A stretch of DNA of 64,000 nt from Rana temporaria (taxonomy: Eukaryota > Chordata > Amphibia > Anura > Ranidae). Positions 22,495 through 33,085 of this stretch are shown here, piece by piece. The notes beneath the pieces were generated by a model that saw nothing but the letters and a program-made list of their open reading frames with translations, was not told the origin of the DNA and made no database searches. The stretch is from assembly GCF_905171775.1 (NCBI RefSeq), contig NC_053490.1:29892932-29956931 (forward strand), written 5' to 3'. Both the position numbers and the translations under genes were made by a program. The first letter of the stretch is position 1; each line of letters starts with the position of its first letter.

Positions 22495-23695
22495 TCTCTG
22501 CGTTTCAGTCTCTCTCTGCCGTTTTCAGTCTCTCTCTTGCGTTTTCAGTCTCTCTCTCTGCGTTTTCAGTCTCTATCTCTCTGCGTTTTTCAGTCTCTAT
22601 CTCTCTGCGTTTTCAGTCTCTCTCTCTCTGCGTTATCAGGTCTCTCTCTCGCGTTTTCAGTCTCTCTCTCTGCGTTTCAGACTCTCTCTCTCTGCGTTTC
22701 AGTCTCTTCTCTCTGCGTTTCAGTCTCTCTCTCTCTGCGTTTCAGTCTCTCTCTCTCTGCGTTTCAGTCTCTCTCTCTCTCTCTGCGTTTCAGTCTCTCT
22801 CTGCGTTTCAGTCTCTCTCTGCGTTTCAGTCTCTCTCTCTCTGCGTTTTCAGTTGCTCTCTCTGCGTTCAGTCTCTCTCTCTGCGTTCAGTCTCTCTCTC
22901 TGCGTTTCAGTCTCTCTCTCTGCGTTTCAGTCTCTATCTCTGCGTTTTCAGTTTCTCTCTCTCTGCGTTTTCAGTTTCTCTCCTCTCTGCGTTTTCAGTT
23001 TCTCTCTCTCTCTCTGCGTTTTCAGTTTCTCTCTCTCTGCGTTTTCAGTTTCTCTCTCTCTGCGTTTCAGTTTCTCTCTCTCTGCGTTTTCAGTTTCTCT
23101 CTCTCTGCGTTTTCAGTTTCTCTCTCTCTGCCGTTTTCAATCTCCTCTCTGCGTTTTCAATCTCTCTCTCTGCGTTTTCAATCTCTCTCTCTGCGTTTTC
23201 AATCTCTCTCTCTGCGTTTTCAGTCTCTCTCTCTGCGTTTTCAATCTCTCTCTCTGCGTTTTCAGTCTCTCTCTCTCTGCGTTTTCAGTTTCTCTCTCTC
23301 TGCGTTTCAGTTTCTCTCTCTGCGTTTTCAGTTTCTCTCTCTCTGCGTTTTCAGTTTCTCTCTCTCTGCGTTTTCAGATTCTCTCTCTCTGCGTTTTCAG
23401 TTCTCTCTCTCTCTGCGTTTCAGTTTCTCTCTCTCTGCGTTTTCAGTTTCTCTCTCTCTCTCTCTCTCTGCGTTTCAGTTTCTCTCTCTCTCTCTCTGCG
23501 TTTTCAGTTTCTCTCTCTCTCTCTGCGTTTTCAGTTTCTCCTCTCTCTCTCTCTGCGTTTTCAGTCTCGCGCTCTCTCTCTGCGTTTTCAGTCTCGCGCT
23601 CTCTCTCTGCGTTTTCAGTCTCGCGCTCTCTCTCTGCGTTTTCAGTCTCGCGCTCTCCTCTCTGCGTTTTCAGTCTCGCGCTCTCTCTCTGCGTC
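22495..23695. repeat. Minisatellite, ~20-26 bp unit (CTCTCTCTGCGTTTTCAGTTT)
   Basis: Around fifty units combine a variable (CT)n tract with TGCGTTTTCAG or TGCGTTTCAG. Sub-families cluster: CAGTCTC at the left, CAGTTTC in the middle, CAATCTC near 23150-23260 and CAGTCTCGCGCTC near 23565-23690. The 502- and 480-residue Ser/Leu/Phe-rich frames are translations of this array. Confidence 0.97.
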
Positions 23696-23699
23696 ACAG

Positions 23700-24235
23700 T
23701 AGTTCTGTCTCTGCGTTTCGGGCCCAGCATTTCTGTTATGTTCTGCATTCAGTCGCAGCATTCTGTCATACGTTTCTGTTTCTGCATTCAGTTGCAGCAT
23801 TTCTGTCATACATTTCTGTTTCTGCATTCAGTTGCAGCATTTCTGTCATACGTTTCTGTTTCTGCATTCAGTTGCAGCATTTCTGTCTCTCGTTTCAGCC
23901 CAGCAGGTTCTGTCATGCGTTTCCATCTCAGCGTTCAGTCGCAGCATTCTGTCTCTTTGTTCTTCCCGGCATTCCTGGCTCTGCGTTCTGGCCCAGAATT
24001 TCTGGCTCTGCGTTTGTCTCAGCATTTCTGCTCATGCGTTTCTAGCCCAGTTTTTTGGCCCAGCGTTCCAGTCTCTGCGTTTCTGGCCCAGCGTTCCAGT
24101 CTCTGCGTTTCTGGCCCAGCGTTCCAGTCTCTGCGTTTCTGGCCCAGCGTTCCAGTCTCTCGCGTTTCTGGCCAGCGTTCCAGTCTCTGCGTTTCTGGGC
24201 CCAGCGTTCCAGTCTCACGTTTCTGTCATTTCTGC
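23700..24235. repeat. Compound tandem repeats (CAGTTGCAGCATTTCTGTC; GGCCCAGCGTTCCAGTCTC)
   Basis: Two successive arrays are present. A ~45 bp unit at about 23745-23890 contains TTTCTGCATTCAGTTGCAGC. A ~29 bp unit at 24050-24215 contains CTGCGTTTCTGGCCCAGCG. The shared GCGTTT word suggests derivation from the preceding minisatellite. Confidence 0.9.
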
Positions 24236-25191
24236 CCCAGCATGCCGGTCATAGCGTCTGTCTGTCATGGCGTGGTTGTCGTTCGTTGGTCATAATGTAT
24301 CATTGTTCTTTGTCATGTTGCAACCTGGGTTAGTTAGCTAGTACTCGCATTTCGGGATCTGTCACGTCTACAGATCCATACGGGCTGAGGTTTCGTTTTT
24401 AATGATTGTTGGCCCAATCTTCTCGCCTGTATACCATACATCATAGTTGCACGTTCATTCTTACACCTATACGACCACCCACCACGCTTCGTGGGTACAC
24501 TAGCCTTGAGGTTTCAGTTATGGCCTGTGTCTGCGCAAGCAGGTCACTCGGCTCATTTACCACTCACACCAGGGTGGGGGGCTGTCTTCATGTTCAGCCA
24601 CGCGCAGTGGTCTTGACGTGTTCTGCTCATGTTCTTCATACTTAGGTAGGTGCAGAGGTGCTGTTGTTGTTTTCATGTGCTTGTCACGTTTGCTGGTTTA
24701 TGTTCCTGAATCTGGGTTCCATGTGTCATGCTATTGCCTGGGTGCATTGGCCTTATCCGCCTTCTCCAGGTAGCTGCACTTACTCTCCTGCTAGTTGTCC
24801 TTTTGCAACTGTACCCTCTCACTTCCCCATATCTGCAGGGGTAGGACAGGGGTTGGGGGGATTTCACAGAGCTCTTCTCGTCTCCGGTTGAAGGTTTTCG
24901 ATTCCGCTTGGCCCTTGCTCCATTTCCCCAATGCATCCTCTTGGCACAAGGTGTTCATGCTTATGGTGGGGTTGTCTCGGGCATCAGGCTTAATCCATCT
25001 CCATGGATTATTGAGTTCTGACCGGATTCGCAGGTTCTGTAGGGGGTTCCTTCTATCGCAATCATGGCTCGATGGGTTTCGCCTGTCCTTGGCGGATACT
25101 TACCGGGATACGTATACGGTTGCTTTCCAGGCGCACGCTACTCCACTGGACGGATTGTTATCTACCCTTCTTCATCTAAATAGGTATCTTT
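24236..25191. other. Unrecognised internal segment of the Ngaro-type element
   Basis: This part is nonrepetitive and may be the remnant of the autonomous progenitor's 3' region. The longest frame (24795-25223, 142 residues) shows no RT or recombinase motif that I can recognise. Confidence 0.4.
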
Positions 25192-25292
25192 TGCCCTCTT
25201 CTCTAGGCATACCGACCAGCTAGGCCAAGGCAACACCTCAGGCCTTGGTTGTTTAGGGCATCGCAGTTCTTACTCGAAGACCGCTGACTACA
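25192..25292 (+). repeat. Split direct repeat B1
   Basis: It contains GGCATACCGACCAGCTAGGC, the CCTCAGGCCTTGGTTGTT segment and CTTACTCGAAGACCGCTGAC. It matches 25468-25570 apart from small indels and runs straight into A2. Confidence 0.9.
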
Positions 25293-25393
25293 ACGTATAA
25301 GGCTGGCCGAAGGTAGCCTGAATGTGTAGGCGGAGTCTGCTGAGTATATATTACTCCTCCACCGTCGGGTCCTGGTGTTGGCGCCTTTTCAGG
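25289..25393 (+). repeat. Split direct repeat A2
   Basis: This is the second copy of the A block, fused to B1 through CTACAACGTATAAGGC and ending in GGCGCCTTTTCAGG. The B1-A2 fusion corresponds to the circle junction expected in this element class. Confidence 0.9.
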
Positions 25394-25467
25394 TTTCCCA
25401 CCCACCCGTTCCCCAGCTTCATACACACTATTTCTCTTGTACATTTTCTTATTCTTACATTCAGGGT

Positions 25468-25570
25468 ATGCCCTCTTCTCAGGCATACCGACCAGCTAGG
25501 CCAAGGCACACCTCAGGCCTTGGTTGTTAGGGTCATCGCTAGTTCTTACTCGAAGACGCTGACTACAAGT
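25468..25570 (+). repeat. Split direct repeat B2 (right end)
   Basis: This second B copy ends GACTACAAGTA, sharing CTACAAGTA with the left junction at 21209. Confidence 0.9.
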
Positions 25571-25600
25571 AGACGTTGTAGTGAAGCAAAGAGAACTGTA

Positions 25601-26595
25601 ATGCCGCGTACACAACGATCATTTTTCGGCATTACATTTTTTTTTTAAATGCTCTAGCAAAGCGCTGTGACATACAAACACGTACAACGGCACTATAGAG
25701 GGTAAGTTCCATGCGGATGACGCCACCCTTTGGGCTGCTTTAGCTGATTCCGTGTTAGTAAAAGAACGATTCACGATTTTCTGTCTGTTACAGCCTGATG
25801 AATGTGCTTACTTCCATTATGAACGGTAATTTTACGGAACGAGCGCTCCCATCTCATAACTTGCTTCTGAGCATGCGCGGGTTTTGAACATCGTTTTAGC
25901 CCACGCACGATCATTTTTTACAACCCGAAAAACGACATTGTTTAAAACGTCGTTAAAGGGGTTGTAAAGACAAAAATATTTTCCTCTTAAATTAAAGTCT
26001 GACAGTAGCTGATAAAGTAAAAAGTAATGTTTTGCATTATAACTAGTTTGATACCTGTTGAAATGGAGCTGTTTTATTCACCTCCGTCACTCCTGAATCG
26101 TTATTCTCACTGACTTCCTGGTTTGCGGTGCGCATTCATTCTTGCTACATCACGGCCTAACGGGAACTACAGTTCCCATTAGGCTTAGCCTCCATGCCTG
26201 TGAGGGATAAGAGAGCATCTTCACGCAGGGCTGTAGTCATAGGGAGGGGGTGAGAACATTCTGCTTTCCACCATGCAAAACGGCTCAGATGATGGTGGAA
26301 AGCAAGAAGAGGAGTGACAGGAAATGGCATTTCAAACCTGGATAACTGTATTTTGGAGGTCAAAAGGAAAAATTAGGTAAGTGATATTTAAATGCTCTTG
26401 CTTACAGCAATCAATTGATCTAATAAAAGAACTAACCTTTAGTGTTCCTTTAAAAAATGCAGCATGCTCGAAAAAAAAATTGTCGTTTTTCAGAAGCCGA
26501 AAAATTATCTAAAGCCCACACACAATCATTTTAAATGACATTTTTTTTAAAAACAAGTTTTTTTCATGCCGAAAAATTATCGTGTGTACGCAACA
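25601..26595. mobile_element. GTACACACG-family MITE with a nested insertion
   Basis: The ends read ATGCCGCGTACACAACGATC and the near complement ATTATCGTGTGTACGCA. The sequence is homologous to 34010-34553 through GCTCTAGCAAAGCGC, TACAACGGCACTATA and CTTCTGAGCATGC. It contains a 500 bp insert absent from that relative. Confidence 0.85.
25953..26453. mobile_element. TTAA-flanked insert nested in the MITE
   Basis: The insert begins AAAGGGGTTGTAAAG and ends GTGTTCCTTT, bounded by TTAA at 25953-25956 and 26450-26453. The relative at 34410 runs through this point uninterrupted. A piggyBac-type TTAA target is the likely mechanism. It contains no transposase. Confidence 0.75.
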
Positions 26596-26612
26596 CATAA
26601 ACAATTTGTGTT

Positions 26613-26886
26613 AGGCCTCGTACACACGACCGAGTTTCTCGGCAAAAACCAGCAAGAAACTTGCTGGGAGATATTTTTTTGCTGAGGAAACCGGTTGTGT
26701 GTAACATTTTCGATCGAGGAAACTGTCGAGAAAACTCGACGAGCCAAAAAGAGAGCAAGTTCTCTATTTCCTCGACGGGAATGGAGAAACTTGCCTTGTC
26801 GAGTTCCTTGACAGCCTGACAAGGAACTCGACGAGGAAAAACTATGTGTTTCGCCCGTCGAGTTCCTCGTCGTGTGTACGAGGCTT
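26613..26886. mobile_element. GTACACACG-family MITE
   Basis: The ends read AGGCCTCGTACACACGACC and GTCGTGTGTACGAGGCTT. The interior repeats CTCGACGAG-like inverted words. The length is ~274 bp and it is non-coding. Confidence 0.9.
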
Positions 26887-27237
26887 CAGCAACTGTTAAA
26901 GACTGTTGCCATAGGAGACAGCAATCCTTCACGTGCAGATGTGGCGCCTTGCTGGGGGCCTTTCCCTATACGGATGTCCTCTTATTAAAGTCTCGGCGTC
27001 TGCCAATTGAAATTGTAACTGCTTAAGGGTGTCCTGGTCCTAACCCCTTTTCCCCCCTCAAAATATAAAAAGGACTGTTAAGATAAATAAAACCTCTTTT
27101 ACATCCAAGAAGTGTCTGGCGCCCCGTAACTTTATCAACCTTGCAGCCACTATGCCTCACAACCCACTACATAAGAATGATGTCAGCTATCTTTGGCCCT
27201 GAAGGTTCTCATTAGACTGGAGGAGGCTAGAGACTTT

Positions 27238-27928
27238 GGGCCAGATTCACAAAAGAGATACAACGGCGTATTTGCTGATACGCTGTCGTATCCCTGTTTC
27301 TATCTATGCGACTGATTCATAGAATCAGTTACGCATAGATATCCCTAAGATCCGACAGGTGTAATAGTTTTACACTGTCGGATCTTAGGATGCAGTACCG
27401 CGGGCCGCCGCTGGGGGGGAGGTTTGCGTCGTAAACCGCGTCGGGGGTATGCAAATTAGCAGTTACGGCGATCCACAAACATTTTCCCGTCGTTACGTCG
27501 CCGCAAGTGTTAGTTTGCCGTCGCAAAGAGTAGGGCACCTTTTACAAAGTGTAAAATTACTACACCATGTAAAAAGTATACCCGTGGTTTCCCCGCGTTT
27601 TTTTTTTTTTCGGCGCAAGTCTTTTTTTCACAGTCGCGATTCACAAAACGTTGGCGCGTCGTAATTTCGCGCAAAGCACGTCGGGAAATTTGCGGTCGGG
27701 AGCATGCGCAGTACGTCCGGCCGTGGGGAGGCGCGCCTAATTTAAATGGTACCCCCGCCCCATTTGAATTGGCCCCGCTTGCGCAGGACGATTTAGGATA
27801 CACCGCCGCAAATTTCCAGGTAAGAGCTTTGTGAATCAGGCACTTACGCTGTAAACCTGCGGCGGTGTAACGTAAATGGGATACGTTACGCTGCCGTGGA
27901 GCAACGTAAATGTATCTGAATCTGGCCC
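27238..27928. mobile_element. GGGCCAGATTCA-type foldback MITE, complete
   Basis: It starts GGGCCAGATTCAC and ends TGAATCTGGCCC. It is homologous to 17360-17991 and 46006-46688, sharing GTTACGCATAGATATC and CGGATCTTAGGATGCAGTAC. Confidence 0.9.
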
Positions 27929-28787
27929 TTTGTTACATGGTGTATGGCCAGTTTTAGAGAGATCTACTCTTCCTGCCCTGCTGACAACAGTTTCACCAAA
28001 CAGAAATCTGCAACGGGGGAAACAGAAATAAAAATCTGATAAACAATATAAGAAATAATGATGCATATATTAGCCTTCATTTTTCTGCTCATCTGCTTTT
28101 CCGATGCCAAGTCTCTCTGGTATTCTAAATGATTACACTGCAGGATGGTTCCTCTATGATATCTTGTTTAGTACATGGTGTGATTTGAGGGCAGTGCACG
28201 CACATACCCTGTGGCACACGGTTTTGCCAATCAAACCAAAGCCAGTCTCATATGAGAATCACATGCCAGAGAAAGGTCTATTCAGGGCAAGAGCCAGCAA
28301 GAGCCAGCAATCAATGAGGTCCAATACATTATCTGCTAAGGAAAAGGTAAGAAGAAATGTCAACTGTCTTGATTTTTTCCATATTCTATGAGATGAACTC
28401 TATTAGGGCTCATTCACAATACAGCGCACATTTTCCTACTTAAATGTAATTCTTCAGCATTGCAATGCATTACAGTGATCAGAACGAGCTGTACAAAAAT
28501 TCATCCTGCCCTACCCTACTTTTTTCAGTGAGGATGAGAAAAGATCCTGGACAGCGGCACTCCAAAAATTAGCCTGTATTCGTAAAAAATAGGATTTAAA
28601 AATACATGCCACAGCAGAACGGACAGAAAAACTGACGAGTTTCACACTATCAAACAGTGCTTTATCATACTTTTTTCAGTGCGCACCAACGCAACTGAAG
28701 CTATACGGAATAAGGCATATTGCCAAAATTTTTGTCTTGGGACTGTGTTGGGCAGTGAACCCCAATGTTGCCGGTGTGCTCAACCCC
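27929..28787. other. Nonrepetitive stretch with a weak exon-like ORF
   Basis: A 95-residue frame (28104-28391) reads through an AAG/GTAAGA donor-like site at about 28347. It has no recognisable domain and no strong acceptor upstream. I do not call a gene. A short inverted pair (AGTTTCACACTATC near 28635) may mark a small repeat. Confidence 0.3.
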
Positions 28788-29974
28788 TTAACCACTTCCG
28801 TACCAGGCACTTACGCACCTTCCTGCCCAAGCCAATTTTCAGCTTTCAGCGCTGTTGCACTTTGAATGACAATTGCGCGGTCATGCTACACTGTACCTAA
28901 ACAATTTTTTTTTTATAATTTTGTTCCCACAAATAGAGCATTCTTTTGGTGGTATTTGATCACCTTTGCAGTTTTTATTTTTGCGCACAACTAAAAAAGA
29001 TTGAAATTTAGAAAAAAATTAAGTTTTATTTTTTTCTGTCATTTATTTTGTAAATAAGTAAGTTTTCTTCTTCAATTACGGGCACTGGTATGGCGGCACT
29101 GATGGACACCGATGAGGTGGCACTGATGGGCACTGATTGAGGTGGCACTGATGGGCACCGATGAGGCGGCACTGATAAGCGGCACTGATAGGCGGCGCTG
29201 GTATTCGGCAACTGATGGCCACTCATAGGCGGCACTGATAGGCACTCATAGTCGGCACTGATGGGCACTTATAGGCAGCGCTGGGCACTCATAGGTGGCA
29301 CTGATGGGAAACTCATAGGCGGCACTGGATGGGTGGCACTGATGGGTACTTATGGGTGGCACAGATGGGCACTGATAGCTGGGGTACTGGGCATGGATGG
29401 GCACTGAGAGGTGGCACTGATGGACACTGAGGGGTGGAACTGATGGCATTGCTGGGCATCACTTATTTATTTACTAATTTTTGACAGTGCCCATGTTGCC
29501 AGTCAGTGGCCATTTGTGGGCACTGATTGGCATCTATTGTAATTTTTTTTTTTACATGTGGATGGCCATGGGGGATGTACCTGGCCATCCACATGTTGCC
29601 CCCTTCCCTGGTGGTCCTGGTGGCTTCCCTGGTGGTTCAGTGTGGGCATCAGAGGGGGGCTGCGCTGATAAACAATCAGTCAGAAGCGAGTGAGGAAGAG
29701 CCGATCAACGGCTCCTTCCTGTTTACAACATCGTGATCAGCCGTGATTGGACACGGCTGATCACGTGGTAAAGAGCCTCCGCCGGAGGCTCTTTACCGAG
29801 ATCAGAGATGCAGGGTGTCAGACTGAACACCCTGCATCACCGATCGCCGCACTGCGTGCCCCCACAGGCGCACGCCGGCATGTTTATCCTGCAGGATGTC
29901 AATAGACGTCCAGTCAGTATTTCAGAACCACTTCCCGGACGTCAATTTACTATTGACCGGGAGGGAAGTGATTA
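28788..29974. mobile_element. TTAACCACTT-family transposon, complete, with internal minisatellite
   Basis: The left end TTAACCACTTCCGTACCAGG pairs imperfectly with the right end ACCGGGAGGGAAGTGATTAA. The interior holds the family landmarks CCACAAATAGAGC and GTATTTGATCACC, then a GGCACTGAT minisatellite. A strong stem at 29745-29800 follows (CGTGGTAAAGAGCCTCCGCC with its complement). It is non-coding. Confidence 0.8.
29072..29460. repeat. Minisatellite based on GGCACTGATGGGCAC
   Basis: About twenty-five imperfect ~15 bp units (GGCACTGATAGGC, GGGCACTCATA variants). The minus-strand frames rich in Pro and Ser are translations of the repeat. Confidence 0.95.
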
Positions 29975-30180
29975 AAGTGGAATTCCATCTCAGAATTTTT
30001 GTTTTACAGATAGAGAAGGCAAGGTGTAGAACCTCTGTCATAGTGCTGTGTACAGTATGCATCTGTTGGGGTGACTTTCCTTGTATAAAACAGGAACTTA
30101 CTGGAAATCATCCCAAAGTGTGGGGAAATTCCAGATTTTAAAACTTGAAATTTTTTGGATAGATAGATATTTTTCCCATT

Positions 30181-31945
30181 GACCCACCAATATAAGGTAG
30201 CCCTTCTTCACCAAACACCGATGTAAGGGGGCCTTCTTCTTTCCCACTGACCACTAATATAAGGTGGCCCTTGTTCACTAACTACCAGTGCAAGAGAACA
30301 TTGTTTTTTCCACTGACCACCAGTATATTGTGTCCCTCCTTCACTGATCACCAATGCAAGGGGGAATTGTTTTTCCAACTGACCACTATTATAAGTTTGC
30401 CCTTCCTCACTGATCACCAATGTAAGGGGGAATGGTTTCTTCAACTGACCACCAATATATTGTTGTCCTCCTTCAGTGATCACCAATGTAAGGGGGGGAT
30501 GGTTTCTCCAACTGAACACCAATATATTGTTGTCCTCCTTCACTGATCACCAATATAAGGGGGGAATGGTTTCTCCAACTGACCACCAATATATTGTTGT
30601 CCTCCTTCAGTGATCACCAATGTAAGGGGGGATGGTATCTCCAACTGAAACACCAATATATTGTTGTCCTCCTTCAGTGATCACCAATGTAAGGGGGGAT
30701 GGTTTCTCCAACTGAACACACCAATATATTGTTGTCCTCCTTCACTGATCCACCAATGTAAGGGGGAATGGTTTCTCCAACTGATCACCAATATATTGTT
30801 GTCCTCCTTCAGTGATCACCAATGTAAGGGGGGATGGTTTCTCCAACTGACCACCATATATTGTTGTCCTCCTTCACTGATCACAAATGTAAGGGGAAAT
30901 GGTTTCTCCAACTGACCACCCATAATTGTTGTCCTCCTTCAGTGATCACCCAATATAAGGGGGGGATGGTTTCTCCAACTGACCACCAATATATTGTTGT
31001 CCTCCATTCAGTGATTACCAATGTAAGGGGGATGGTATCTCCAACTGACCACCAATATATTGTTGTCCTCCTTCAGTGATCACCAATGTAAGGGGGAATT
31101 GCTTCTCCAACTGACCACAATCTATTGTTGTTCTCCTTCAGTGATCACCAATGTAAGGGGGGGGGGGGGTGGTTTCTCCAAACTGTCCACCAATATATTG
31201 TTGCCCTCCTTCACTGATCACCAATGTAAGGGGGAATGGTTTCTCCAACTGACCACCAATATATTGTCCTCCTTCAGTGTCACCAATGTAAGGGGGAATT
31301 TCTTCTCCAACTGACCACCAATATATTGTTGTTCTCCTTCAGTGATCACCAATGTAAGGGGGGGGGGGGTGGTTTCTCCAACTGACCACCAATATATTGT
31401 TTTCCTCCTTCAGTGATCACCAATGTAAGGGGGAATGGTTTCTCCAACTGACCACCAATATATTGTTGTCCTCCTTCAGTGATCACCAATGTAAGGGGGG
31501 TGGTTTCTCCAACTGACCACCAATATATTGTTCTCCTCCTTTACTGATCACCAATGTAAGGGGGAATGGTTTCTCCAACTGACCACTAATATATTGTTGT
31601 CCTCTTTCAGTGATCACCAATTAAGGGGGAATGGTTTCTCCTACTGACCCACCAATATATTGTTGTCCTCCTTCACTGATCACCAATGTAAGGGGGAATG
31701 GTTTCTCCAACTGACCACAATATATTGTTGTCCTCCTTCAGTGATCACCAATGTAAGGAGGAATGGTTTCTCCAGCTGACCACCAATATACTGTTGTCCT
31801 TCTTCAGTGATCACCAATGTAAGGGGGAATGGTTTCTCCAACTGACCACCAATATACTGTTGCCCTGCTTCACTGATCACCAACGTACAGTAAGTAGGAC
31901 AATGTTTCTCCAAGTGACCACCAGTATAAGTTGGTCCTTCATTTG
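30181..31945. repeat. Minisatellite, ~67 bp unit
   Basis: Around twenty-six units share TCACTGATCACCAATGTAAG, then GGGGAATGGTTTCTCCAACT, then GACCACCAATATATTGTTGT and CCTCCTT. Each unit contains GATCACCAAT and GACCACCAAT, implying an ancestral half-unit. Units are more diverged at the left end (30181-30420) and most uniform in the middle. A stray unit lies at 33310-33390. Frames on both strands translate the repeat. Confidence 0.97.
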
Positions 31946-32345
31946 GAAAAAAAAAGTTAAATAATGAGATCAATGAGGAGCATTGAAGTATTAGACACTT
32001 GTTTCTGTGTATACTCATATTTTCAATTTATTTATGAACACTGGAGAAGTATATTTGCTTATTAGGTATGCAAGCTCAGTTTTCTTTGTGCCATGCTGAT
32101 CTTTTGTGCTTATTGCACATCTCCTAGACAGAGATTGTCTCATTCAAAAATAATGTACTCTGCAGTCTCTAATGTCATGAAACATTACAAGGCTCCAGGT
32201 AAACAGTTACCTTGTGATCTAGGAGCTTGGCTGCAGTGGTTTTTAATAATAGATAGAATGAGGTGTTTTTTTTTTCAAATTCATAACAATTTTAAAATAC
32301 CCACGTGTCCTACTAATACAAGCCTGAAATGTAATACTTGTAGCT
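31946..32345. other. Gene-free nonrepetitive stretch
   Basis: No gene or repeat recognised. A 93-residue frame at 32093-32374 has no domain signal and runs into the next MITE. Confidence 0.4.
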
Positions 32346-33085
32346 GGATTTCAGGTAGGCGGGCGCAACGTTAGGCAGGCGTAGCGTATGGCATTTACAC
32401 TACGCCGCCGTAAATCAGAGAGGCAAGTGCTGTATTCCACAAAGCACTTGCCTCCCTAAGTTACGGCGGCGTAGCGTGAATTGGCCGGCGTAAGCGTGCC
32501 TAATTCAAATGAGGATGTGGGGGGGCGTGTTTTTATGTTATTACTTGTGACCCGACGTGATTGACGTTTTTTACGCATGTGCCGTCCGTGTACATATCCC
32601 AGTGGGCATTGCTCCAAAGTACGCCGCAAGGACGTATTGGTTTCGACGTGAACGTAAATTACGTCCAGCCCCATTCACGGACGACTTACGCAAAACGACG
32701 TAAAATTTTCAAATTTCGACGTGGGGAACGACGGCCATAACTTAACATTGACTAGTCCAGCTATTTGATGGAATAACTTTACGCCTGAAAACACCTTACG
32801 TAAATGGCGTATCTTTACTGCGACGGGCCAAGCGTACGTTTGTGAATCGGCGTATCTAGTAATTTACATATTCTACGCCGAACTCAACGGAAAGCGCCAC
32901 CTAGCGGCCAGCGGAAAAATTGTACCCTAAGATACGACGGCGTAGGAGACTTAGGTCGCTCGTATCTTAGCCTAATTTAAGGTATCTGGTTTCCAGAATA
33001 TGCTTAATTTGCGACGGTGCAGATTCAGAGTTAGGCCGGCGTATCTACTGATACGCCGGCCCTAACTCTCTCTGAATCTGGCTAT
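32346..33085. mobile_element. GGGCCAGATTCA-type foldback MITE (diverged)
   Basis: The right end reads CTGAATCTGGCTA, but the left end is eroded. It shares AAAGCACTTGCCTCCCTAAG, TTACGGCGGCGTAGCG, GCCACCTAGCGGCCAGCG and AAGATACGACGGCGTA with other copies. Confidence 0.75.

Larger units (their letters stand above)
21209..25570. mobile_element. Ngaro-type (tyrosine-recombinase retrotransposon) non-autonomous element with split direct repeats
   Basis: Four direct-repeat blocks lie in the order A1 (21209-21312), interior, B1 (25192-25292), A2 (25289-25393), B2 (25468-25570). That A1-ORFs-B1-A2-B2 layout is the signature of Ngaro/PAT-like tyrosine-recombinase retrotransposons, in contrast to the inverted repeats of DIRS. 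Both outer junctions and the B1/A2 junction share a CTACAA(C)GTA core, as expected for site-specific recombination. No RT, RNase H or recombinase motif could be recognised inside. The interior is GC-rich tandem repeat (21430-21720), a CTCTCT-GCGTTTTCAG minisatellite (22495-23695) and other tandem arrays. It would therefore need proteins from an autonomous relative. Confidence 0.7.
20377..27140 (+). mobile_element. LTR-like host sequence split by a Ngaro-type element and MITEs
   Basis: The block begins TGTGGCGCCCTGGGGTA at 20377 and continues to 21208. It appears to resume at 25571-25600 and again at 26887 (CAGCAACTGTTAAAGACTG). It runs on to an AATAAA at 27086-27091 followed by TCTGGCGCCCCG. 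If the inserts (21209-25570, 25601-26595, 26613-26886) are removed, a ~1.1 kb LTR-sized sequence remains. Continuity is inferred from position, orientation and composition, and no second LTR or TSD was found. Confidence 0.4.

Noticed and set aside
22537..24295. Long open frames of 502 and 480 residues rich in Ser, Leu and Phe
   Set aside because: They translate a (CT)n-GCGTTTTCAG minisatellite. Two overlapping frames are open at once and no domain is recognisable.
27118..27135. TGGCGCCCCG as a retroviral-type primer binding site
   Set aside because: The match to a lysine-tRNA primer site stops after about nine bases, and a similar GGCGCCC motif begins the same LTR-like sequence, so it may be part of the terminus instead.
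28104..28391. 95-residue exon-like frame with a GTAAGA donor inside
   Set aside because: There is no convincing acceptor and the peptide is unrecognised. It is kept only as a note in the gene-free stretch.
30181..31945. CRISPR-like regular repeat array
   Set aside because: Units are ~67 bp throughout with no unique spacers and no cas genes, and the genome is eukaryotic. It is a minisatellite.
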